This document shows, piece after piece, positions 38,201 through 40,796 of a DNA stretch of 40,796 nucleotides; position 1 is the first letter of the stretch; every line of letters starts with the position of its first letter. The notes beneath the pieces are model-generated. The model was not told where the DNA came from. It did no database searches and saw only the letters and a program-made list of their open reading frames with translations. The DNA is from an uncultured Chlorobiota bacterium. GTDB taxonomy: Bacteria; Bacteroidota; Bacteroidia; Bacteroidales; JAADGE01. The stretch is from contig CAMZKV010000005.1 of NCBI GenBank assembly GCA_947311445.1, forward strand, positions 1-40,796. The letters are read 5' to 3'. Position numbers and translations under genes: made by a program.

Positions 38201-40010
38201 TATTCATGATGCAAAAACTATAGTAAGAAATGTTAAACGCGGATTGAATATATACAGATGGACAGTTTCGTTTACCGGATACTCTGCTAGTGATGAAGTT
38301 AATGTCCTTTTAGATTCTATTTTTGTAAGTGCAGGTGACGATGTTTCAACTTGTTCAACAAGTATTCAAATGGACGGAGGTCAGTTTGTAGGTGCAGACA
38401 GTTTATGGTGGACTCCTGTTGGGTTTGGAGGAGGAGGAGATATAGAGAATAACACTCTATATAACACTATGGTTACAAACTTAGCACCGGGAGATAGCTA
38501 TTTTGAATGGTATGTTTCAAATGGAAATTGTTTTTCAAGAGATACGGTAATGATAACTTATAATTTGCCTCCTATTGCCCGTTTTGAAGCAGATCCTGTT
38601 GCGTTCTGTGCACCAGATACGGTTACAATAAATAATACTTCAACTTCCTATCCAGGATTGACTGATCCAGATAAGTTCTTTTGGTTAATGGAAGATTTCT
38701 CATTGCCACCAACTTTTGATGTGAATACAGATATTGATTATGTGTTTACAAATACAGCAGATTGGGATTCTATTTATCATATTAGACTAATAGCTCTTGA
38801 TTATGAAACCGGTTGTAGAGATACTTTCATTACTGAAGTAACTGCATATGCTGCTCCAAAACTTAACTATACTGTTAATCCTGATGAACCTGTTAGAATA
38901 CCTGATGCTAATTTTAGTTTTGCAACTTCCCCTGAACAGAGTACTACTGATTTAGCTTCATACCAATGGGACTTTGGTGATGGATATAATAGATATGATA
39001 CCGTTATTAATTATAATTTTGAATATAATTATGAAACTCCTGGAACTTATATTGTTAGATTAATAGGAGTTAGTGATGGAAATTGTGCAGGTTCTTGGTC
39101 AGATACACTTATTGTTCTGCCGGCTTGCCCATGGTCTTGGCAAAATTCAGGAGATACAATTGCAGAAGGATGTGAAGACTTATATGTAGAATTTTTAAAT
39201 GAAACTGATTATGTCTCAGATTCATTGCACAGTAAATGGTATTTCTATGGAGACGGAGAAGTTCCTGATGGAATTGCCCCAGAAGATACATGGACATATT
39301 CTGATAATCCAAATTACACTTATCCTGAACCAGGAGTATATCATCCTCATTTTGTAGCGTGGAGTGATGAGTGCAGAATGTCTGGCATACCTGATTTCAC
39401 AAGAAGTCAAGTTGTTATTGTATATCAAAAACCGATTGCTAAATTTGAAGTATCACCAAGAAAAATAATGTTGCCGGATCAATTGTTGCTTTGTCATAAT
39501 TATTCTGAGGAAGGAGTCAGGTATTATTGGGATTTCGGAGATAATACAAACGGAGCTGAGAGAACTTATGAGCAAACATCACACTTATATACTGAACCCG
39601 GCTTATATGATATATCTCTTGAAGTATGGAGTGAACATAATTGTTATGATTCATTAAGATTGACAAAAGCTGTTATAGTTGAGCGAGAAGGAGGAATAGA
39701 ATTTCCAACAGCATTTATTCCAAACCCAAGTGGACCTAATGGAGGAGTTTATCCTTGTGGTGAAAAATATACAATTGATGAAACAAATGAAGTATTCTTC
39801 CCTAAGCAAGCAGGAGTTGCAAAATATTTGCTTGAAATATACAACAGATGGGGAGAAAAGATTTTTATTAGTAATGATATTTGTACCGGATGGGACGGAT
39901 ATGTTGATGGTGTTTTAGCTCCTCAAGATGTATATGTCTGGAAAGTATCTGTTGTATATCGAAATGGAAGACCAGACAAGAAATATGGTTCTGTTACTCT
40001 TTTGAGATAA
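23220..40010 (+). CDS. Giant repeat-rich cell-surface protein secreted by the type IX system
   Basis: This is a single uninterrupted 5596-residue protein. A signal peptide (MKKYLFITLFLSISFLINAQ) leads it. Residues 21-720 are three tandem copies of a two-domain cadherin-like unit (NEDNDK- and EPSFT-type domains). About 721-937 hold a CSPG-like and a putative-Ig-like domain. Residues 938-5115 are 49 Ig/PKD-like repeats of ~85 residues. About 5116-5493 hold three to four PKD domains (two with YWDFGD/QWDFGD cores). Residues 5494-5596 form a gliding-motility-type (type B) C-terminal sorting domain with YNRWGEKIF and GWDGY. I chose ATG 23220 because a TTG at 23193 would add nine residues ahead of a perfect signal peptide. 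The layout suggests a surface adhesin or stalk-like filament; the ligand is unknown. A terminator follows at once, so it is probably transcribed alone. Confidence 0.93.
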   Translation: MKKYLFITLFLSISFLINAQNNPTSADNTVTINEDNDKVFVSGDFTYSDIDGDPFTNLEIVGLETTGTLFYDINGNNIVDAGEDVTLNLQIPVANIPRLKFRPNPDDFEIGYDSFNFQVIDDEPRNSITYTMTIDVTSINDEPSFTNSGGNQTVAEDAPAQTVNNWATAIVLGPANEVPPQTATFNVTNNNNGLFSVQPAISAAGTLTYTPAANANGVATVTVNLNDNGGTPNGGDDQSPSINFTITVTAVNDPPTGADNTVTLYENSNITFATGHFNYTDVEGDAFDHIEVISAPGFGTLWVDSDGSGTVNGAEVALASSDVVSTFDINSGYLKFMPAADENGNPYTSFQFRVHDGTQYSTATYTMTIIVTPVNSEPSFTAGGNITVNEDVGAYTFSNWASAIDAGAPDEGGQTLTFHLSNDNNGLFSAQPAVDAVTGDLTFTTAANANGVANVTIYLTDDGGTANGGDDTSPSQAFTITITAVNDSPTGTDNTVTCPENQFYTFASGDFGYSDVEGDAFSQLEITTVPALGNLWVDSNGNGILDGGESPLAANNIVLVSDINSNLLKYSPNADENGNPYTNFDFKVYDGTDFSTLSYTITINVTPINSEPSFTKGADQVINEDAVAQTVNAWATNIDDGDNEVVQVLTFHLTNDNMPMFTVQPAVDPTTGNLTYTPAANANGVANVTIWLTDDGGTANGGDDTSPTQTFTITINPVNDFIQQDQNNPLNVTEGSINNPITNGLLQYSDAVDNTPATSIVYTVTILPTHGTIYISGVPVAVNGTFTQAQIDAGALTYDNDGSESITDAFTFTVTDGEAGTAPTVFNINVTPVNDNPNIDTSPITVGTEGNPYIYNLSASDNDNVGADLSFTDTSAPPLPAWLVLTDNGNGTASLSGTPPFGGPATVDVCITVDDGEAPPGTNQQCWTINLTNSVTVNAGPDDITCNNDEYTLNGSQPPTGYTGEWTVIDGAGIFTDNTLYNTLVSGLNSGIAPNNSNTFRWTITNSDGSFSISDDVVITNNTVVASVTDISNVCGTNAVLQADNALFPGESGLWTVEGAPVPLPVIANPTQRTTAVSGLNYNVNQFRWTVTKGTCSDFAIMNVDVIEVWATAGAPAEICSEPFTVQGNDPALLGGTGLWTVGAGNGAFANAINPTTTVTGSHQDVVNTYVWTVTVNGCTAQASVDVQNNIPTTAVITTLDPSTSCDGTYTISATPADATDPNETGYWTTATAGVIIANPNNATTGVSNLQEGANLFTWHISNGTCPESTADLTINYFFPITVDAGPDATICSDEYSFAGTPLEAGETGVWTFTTGSGNIVNPNSNTTLVTNLQRGINVLQWTVTHDICSSDDLVTITNMNVDAIISTGNPLISCTDPSPLITANDPASQDIGNPATAANGFWTVESGGGVVDAPSSWNTTVSNLDPGANNFVWTISNGFCLDSDTITVINSIPTQAYAGKDTIVCSTSLPNLNGNNYDNTREIGFWRRIAGNATITDISLANTSVTNLDYYCTPWTPDWWTNAAAVNIFEWVIRRGTCESTDQVSVMNGLPETIDAGLDQTVCDNVVNLDALDEASCADDYWWEQLPDIGNYVDPLTGVIIPDNDLQMPFNVHVDNIQDGMTQFIWHKRNNFFDSMGNSIQCELTDTVEITSLGLVEDVQAGPEDATCDDWYQLNATNPSTVFTTGTDVVSGEWSLIFGAGNFDDDSYYNTTVRNMAAYDNIYRWTVTNETKACILSDDVYIHSARPSNASAGPDDVTCKDFAVLSSNVPVRYTSAFWTVSAGGSIIIQNSCTGFTCDAIATNISDSLNIYVWHVVNEYTGGFGGYDASNPLECEVIDSTIIIYRGITAQAGVDIYECGNFTQLAASDPEWNTGVWTGSGTFDDSGTNTSTLFNDVVRGLTPGKNTFTWTISNESCSGSDELVVFGLLPPAPYANVDQTVCSGSVNLNANDVTNYWGVVDPVPPNPVWQEATATGYWTSTNPLVTFGNSTNFNTTASGISIQTEDAFIWHSVNNFTDYVAGLTRTCELMDTMLVYNNSVTATAGSDIFECGVDLVANSFELNAVPAILPMTGLWNQISGPASTIVTPASPTTTVTNVFQDNDYIYQWTVSATRNAVTCTAADDMLVEIRIPSMSVVNPSALEVCVNQAPLVGNIPLTGVGTWSSASGTPGIIDEPSNSVTFVDLVQNGISQWQWTIDREGCTSNDIITVTNNTVTADADLALPNPNSVDICVPTYNLNATDPNIFNVSYNTASGLWTSNLGTTTFINNTIFNTTVGNLSSALPNILTWTITKGSCTATDQIFINNNEFLIDADVDQIVCNGSAILNGEQAGTGTGIWTYQSGSGGNVVTPSQYDTQVTTIVPGGSSLFRWTVTRNGCVAWDEMTVTNDEVHANAGTDQTTCTNIIANMPAANPGAGINGNWQLIFGGGVPADATLYNTSVSGLSPNVNTFRWNVSRSICSDFDEVDIVNNEPADFILNGLTETCDGNSSISVNAYPPDGSGIWTQTAGSGVIFDDTNINTIVTGLEPGNNQYTWTVTNGMCTKSNFIDITNNQVIADAGIPQFVCADSAVFTALNPATNNTQQGNGTWTLLAGNGTFDDNTLYNSIVRNLDIGLNTFNWTLTLGSCSDVSIAQITNNAVQANASNQVVCTNTATFDGNNPGAADGLWTLIGSSGTPNITDNTLNISTVTDLGSGVNTFRWLVGNVAGCKDSIDITINNGEFPTSAGPDQLNLCSTSTVLAGQDHGAGYNGHWVVVAGGATITNSAQYNSPVTGLTPGNNVFRWVVESNATLCQAHDEVVVQNSLPSTAIIVTPIVSAREICSNSLSIEGTQDLFGSGIWTASTEALGTTFGDKTSYQTTINNLEPGNNVLTWTITNGICSSQDQITIVNNEVVSIAGIDQVLCSDNTLLTATDPTSIYPNQGTGYWTNMTGNGALITNSLIENSTVTNLPIGTTTFRWTVEQGICSEVDDVVIANNSVSAIAHNQADCNSSFLLDGNDPSGFGGTGYWEIVGGGSGVITAPSTQYNTTVTGIPNGVTSTLRWTVDNGACNDDIEITVTNNNFSIDAGSLPPICVSNATMNADSPGTGIGEWTLVAGSGIFDNSNSNTTNITGIGQGNNTYRWTVVRDGCTNTDDIIVVNNSPSTALITGPVGTETCDGTATLTASLPNPYYADTQYWKLVSGGATFVDPTTNFTMNVTNLAPGNNIFRWTIERGACMASTDDIIITNNEVVSVAGANQTICDDNIFLNATDPADIYPNQGTGSWLNLSGTGAIISNSLSKNTNVTNLPTGTTSFQWTVTQGNCTESSIVQITNSSVNAIAHNQADCNGTFILDGNDPSGFGGNGYWQIIAGSGTILAPSSQYNTSIVGVPYETTTTLRWLVDNFTCQDSIDITVNNYGFALSAGTNVSQCGDSYTLNADDPTPGSGFWTTIGGSGIISNSTQYDAIVTGLAQGNNVFRWTVTKGLCTSTADVTIENTNPDVAVITSPGPANREVCTNSVTIEGNIPSYGTGKWTAIIGGGTFADDTNHNTLVTSLNPGLNRFVWTLTSGICSSSAQVDIINNEVEAYAGLDFFVCADTAELNAVATNFVYPFQGTGIWEYAGAGTLTIDNSLSNNTIARGIGNGLNTFTWTVFQGNCTKTDNLIVSNYSTLASATDAISCFDNLVLTADPPAPGEVGTWFSFTPGVTYVDQTLYNTVANNLFPGNNTFVWTLDNGYCSDDTIINVNFIEPIANAGTDRNICDDEIFLNAFDPSPGIGVWSVQTGSGSFVDVNNYNTFVTNIGIGTNVYEWEVTDRGCVKSDIVTIINNTPIANVGSDIETCSTTAQLPAAAEQAGESGLWTKIGGSGIVTTPTLFNSEVTNLSPGTNVFQWTVSNGSCSDSKNVNIFNNSVTSISAGLDRDICDNFVTLGALSPQAGETGQWAKVSGDGIISNTALYNATVTNLSRGSNMFSWTIYKGLCDSVDYVTITNNSPTVANTDPDTEICNPIYTLNANSPGPGETGIWTPVFGASGVIVNQNSASSVVHSISAGTNTYRWTISNALCDSYNDIVITNNMINTDAGIDASLCLDTTVLAADNPAPGTGLWSVLNSAGTPIFDNASLYNTVVRNLAKGSNIFKWTATNGGCDAWDLVTISNDIPTIPFAGNDETVCDGTVNLKANNPTVGIGIWTRLGGAGIIANPSNYNTSVTGLSSGGNTFRWTISEGSCEEYDDVLITNELVPADAGIDEHVCGTIYTGLNGNQPSSGETGLWTVTGGTGDFDNPTLYNSGVSGLSGSENVLTWTVTRGACSNSDNVSIFNDTPTNPTVMSDKELCHDTTVIAGNPPITGTGFWSVATGSGDFDDSLANTTTVRNIGPDLNVYRWTIVNGGCNSFADVNITNNSVVAIVGADKNVCGTEAFLNGNEPIVGDTGVWTVTAGGGIIVNNTLYNTQVTNLNVGINKFRWTVSNGCIDYADLVVTNNLYDASASVAGPDVICTDSADLLGSIPIQGSSGHWEIFAGEGNFVNSTDPATRIRNLNKGENTLRWFITKLGCTNFADVSITNNMVVANAGTDVVSCGNDANLSGNELLPGEHGLWTKEAGCGTILTPSNYETVVTGQCSGVNVFKWTITGNGCSDEDFVQINENSFLINAGTNETVCSTEATLTGENPAPGTGLWTTGAGVIINNPTSYITTVSGLHDNSPHTFRWTVQRNGCAAFDEVVVNNYLVHANAGDDNTTCSDVTILSASNPIAGTGQWDIIAGTGVITTPSYYATGVTGLSQGTISFRWTVTHEGCTDSDNVTIINNMSLANAGPDQEKCDTFATLNGTPPLPGGTGHWDVVGGPGIIETPSAYNSVVSNLQRGANTFRWTVTENGCTNGGSLVRVVNNLFDANAGLDQILDPLDTDTYFDANIEADETGQWTIIQGTGNIYSDTSPNSYVSGMPTGENVFSWTVHNLTTGCNASDNVKITVRNFIPDAGPDQIVCIDTTQLNARFEIGATSHTWSIVSGGGQFDDIHDAKTIVRNVKRGLNIYRWTVSFTGYSASDEVNVLLDSIFVSAGDDVSTCSTSIQMDGGQFVGADSLWWTPVGFGGGGDIENNTLYNTMVTNLAPGDSYFEWYVSNGNCFSRDTVMITYNLPPIARFEADPVAFCAPDTVTINNTSTSYPGLTDPDKFFWLMEDFSLPPTFDVNTDIDYVFTNTADWDSIYHIRLIALDYETGCRDTFITEVTAYAAPKLNYTVNPDEPVRIPDANFSFATSPEQSTTDLASYQWDFGDGYNRYDTVINYNFEYNYETPGTYIVRLIGVSDGNCAGSWSDTLIVLPACPWSWQNSGDTIAEGCEDLYVEFLNETDYVSDSLHSKWYFYGDGEVPDGIAPEDTWTYSDNPNYTYPEPGVYHPHFVAWSDECRMSGIPDFTRSQVVIVYQKPIAKFEVSPRKIMLPDQLLLCHNYSEEGVRYYWDFGDNTNGAERTYEQTSHLYTEPGLYDISLEVWSEHNCYDSLRLTKAVIVEREGGIEFPTAFIPNPSGPNGGVYPCGEKYTIDETNEVFFPKQAGVAKYLLEIYNRWGEKIFISNDICTGWDGYVDGVLAPQDVYVWKVSVVYRNGRPDKKYGSVTLLR
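23280..25379 (+). repeat. Three tandem ~700-bp cadherin-like A+B units
   Basis: Units span 23280-23978, 23979-24680 and 24681-25379 (699, 702 and 699 bases). Each has a type A domain (PT-x-ADNTVT start, YSDVEGD core, NVTPIN end) and a type B domain (EPSFT start, AANANGVA-x-VT core, DDGGTANGGDD end). The first A and B copies differ most from the other two. Confidence 0.85.
26031..38564 (+). repeat. Array of 49 Ig/PKD-like repeats of about 85 residues
   Basis: I could delimit 49 consecutive repeats in the translation (4178 residues, mean about 85). The consensus is AG-x-D-x3-C, then L-x-G/A-x2-P, then G-x-G-x-WT, then G-x-G, then an N-T-x-VT-x-L segment, G-x-N-x-FRWTV, G-x-C and a closing D-x-V-x-ITNN. 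Forty-six repeats keep both cysteines, so one disulfide per repeat is plausible. The fold is probably PKD/Ig-like (possibly the Pfam PKD_6 type, from memory). Confidence 0.88.
30633..34646 (+). repeat. Four-fold superrepeat (four repeats per ~1-kb unit) inside the array
   Basis: Repeats 18-33 fall into four units of four: 30633-31631, 31632-32642, 32643-33653 and 33654-34646 (999, 1011, 1011 and 993 bases). The second repeat of each unit carries a (YP)NQGTG-like insertion. The third in units 2 and 3 carries NQADCN and DGNDPSGFGG. Units 2 and 3 are closest to each other. Confidence 0.85.
39699..40007 (+). other. Type IX secretion C-terminal sorting domain (type B) of the giant protein
   Basis: The last ~103 residues match the gliding-motility-associated C-terminal domain. 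They begin with FPTAFIPNPSGPNGG, have a YLLEIYNRWGEKIF block, then GWDGYVDG, QDVYVWKV and a final GSVTLLR. Relative to the shorter form of the domain there is an extra segment with a Cys (YPCGEKYTIDETNEVFFP). Domains of this type direct export through the type IX system and surface attachment. Confidence 0.9.
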
Positions 40011-40031
40011 CTTATAAGAATTAAAAGTGAT

Positions 40032-40064
40032 AAAAAACCCAATAAATTTTGTTGGGTTTTTTTT
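40032..40064 (+). terminator. Intrinsic terminator after the giant gene
   Basis: AAAAAACCCAA (40032-40042), a nine-base loop and TTGGG followed by eight T (40052-40064) make a classic hairpin plus T-tract, 21 bases after the stop codon. The A-rich left arm could also serve the opposite strand. Confidence 0.88.
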
Positions 40065-40137
40065 ATTGCTTTTTTTGAAATTTTAAATGTATATATAATT
40101 GCTATATACACTTTTTGGGGGCGGGGCATCTTTTTAT

Positions 40138-40167
40138 TTTGTACAACATTTCTTTATGTTACTTTTG
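40138..40167 (+). promoter_or_regulatory. Bacteroidota-type promoter for the MBOAT gene
   Basis: TTTG (40138-40141), an 18-base spacer and TACTTTTG (40160-40167) fit the TTTG/TAnnTTTG promoter. It lies between the terminator and the MBOAT ATG, giving a leader of roughly 105 bases. A GGGGGCGGGG tract (40117-40126) lies just upstream. Confidence 0.5.
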
Positions 40168-40279
40168 TAATTTTATTTGAAAATATTTTAAAAAATTATG
40201 TGATTGAAAGATATCGTTAATTTTGATATAGTTAAGGAAGGTAGTTAATTTTTTATTGAATAAATTTTAAAAGAATAAG

Positions 40280-40796
40280 ATGCTTTTTAATTCTTTAATT
40301 TTCTTGATTTTTGCTTTTTTGTTTTTTATTCTTCTACCTGCTATAAACAAGCTAAAGAATAATTACAGATGGTTATTTATTACAGTCGCATCTTTTGTTT
40401 TTTATGGGTGGTGGGATTGGAGATTTTTGTTTTTGATTATAGGAAGTGGATTAATTGATTTTTTTGCAGGTTTACTACTTGTTAAAAATTCAAAATATAA
40501 AAAAATCTTTTTGATATTATCTTTATCTGGAAACTTAGGTAGCCTTGCAGCATTTAAATACATTTCATTTATTGCTGAAAATATTAACTCATTTTTCCAG
40601 TTATTTGGAATAATTATTAATCTTAATGAACTTATTCCGGATTTTATGTTAATCCTACCTGTAGGAATTAGTTTTTATACCTTTCAATCAATGAGCTATA
40701 CAATTGATGCCTATAGAGGAAGATTAAAGCCGACTAAAAATATTTTGCAGTTTTTTGCATATTTATCAATGTTTCCACAATTAGTTGCAGGTTCTA
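40280..40796 (+). CDS. MBOAT-family O-acyltransferase, 3'-truncated
   Basis: The frame is open from the ATG at 40280 to the window end (172 residues). It begins with hydrophobic MLFNSLIFLIFAFLFFILLP, has the VFYGWWDWRFLFLI block, and then LPVGISFYTFQSMSYTIDAYRG and the start of FPQLVAG. These are the hallmarks of AlgI/DltB-like membrane-bound O-acyltransferases, which transfer acyl groups to polysaccharides or other extracytoplasmic acceptors. The catalytic His lies beyond the window. The substrate cannot be told. It follows the terminator of the giant gene and has its own candidate promoter. Confidence 0.9.
   Translation, partial: MLFNSLIFLIFAFLFFILLPAINKLKNNYRWLFITVASFVFYGWWDWRFLFLIIGSGLIDFFAGLLLVKNSKYKKIFLILSLSGNLGSLAAFKYISFIAENINSFFQLFGIIINLNELIPDFMLILPVGISFYTFQSMSYTIDAYRGRLKPTKNILQFFAYLSMFPQLVAGS

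Noticed and set aside
26031-38564. Many open frames on the - strand under the repeat array
   Set aside because: They are shadows of the repetitive coding sequence, run antisense to conserved WT and ITNN motifs and differ from copy to copy.

Overview
The window is a low-GC chromosomal segment (roughly 30% G+C by eye) of a member of the Bacteroidota, most likely an uncultured Bacteroidales-like organism. This rests on gene content (DUF349 protein, Bacteroidota-type RNA polymerase omega, PorV-like and PorD-like type IX secretion proteins, a gliding-motility/type B C-terminal sorting domain), A-rich leaders without Shine-Dalgarno sequences, and several TAnnTTTG-type promoter elements. It opens inside a gene and closes inside a gene.

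Region 1 (1-7338) is housekeeping: a 5'-truncated DUF349 protein, CTP synthase (pyrG) and the membrane insertase yidC on the + strand, then a coiled-coil/NERD protein and phosphatidylserine synthase (pssA) on the - strand. The first 108 bases form a perfect 35-bp inverted repeat that looks like a fold-back artefact at a contig end.

Region 2 (7591-12086) is an envelope/secretion and core block: a PorV/PorQ-family barrel, then bamD, rpoZ, coaBC and a PorD-like DUF4835 gene in one tight run (the last pair overlap by 4 bp).

Region 3 (12129-15899) is a small envelope-stress-like module: a membrane protein, a lipoprotein, a winged-helix regulator and CreD. The membrane protein and creD share a near-identical palindromic site (ACTTTG-N5-CAAAGT, then ACTTTT) in their leaders. 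This is a good candidate operator for the regulator. The module is littered with palindromes and an octamer microsatellite that carries the regulator's start codon.

Region 4 (15900-22774) holds a Pif1/RecD-like helicase split by a frameshift in an A9 run, a membrane protein, a SNF2-family ATPase and a divergent GNAT acetyltransferase.

Region 5 (22775-40064) is dominated by one 16.8-kb gene encoding a 5596-residue secreted protein: signal peptide, three tandem copies of a cadherin-like two-domain unit, two further Ig-like domains, 49 copies of an ~85-residue Cys-paired Ig/PKD-like repeat, PKD domains and a type IX sorting domain. Within the 49-repeat array, repeats 18-33 form a four-fold superrepeat of about 1 kb. 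A terminator follows, then the start of an MBOAT O-acyltransferase gene that runs off the window.

The secretion genes of region 2 and the giant protein fit together as an apparatus and a substrate, although the core T9SS motor and translocon genes are not in this window.
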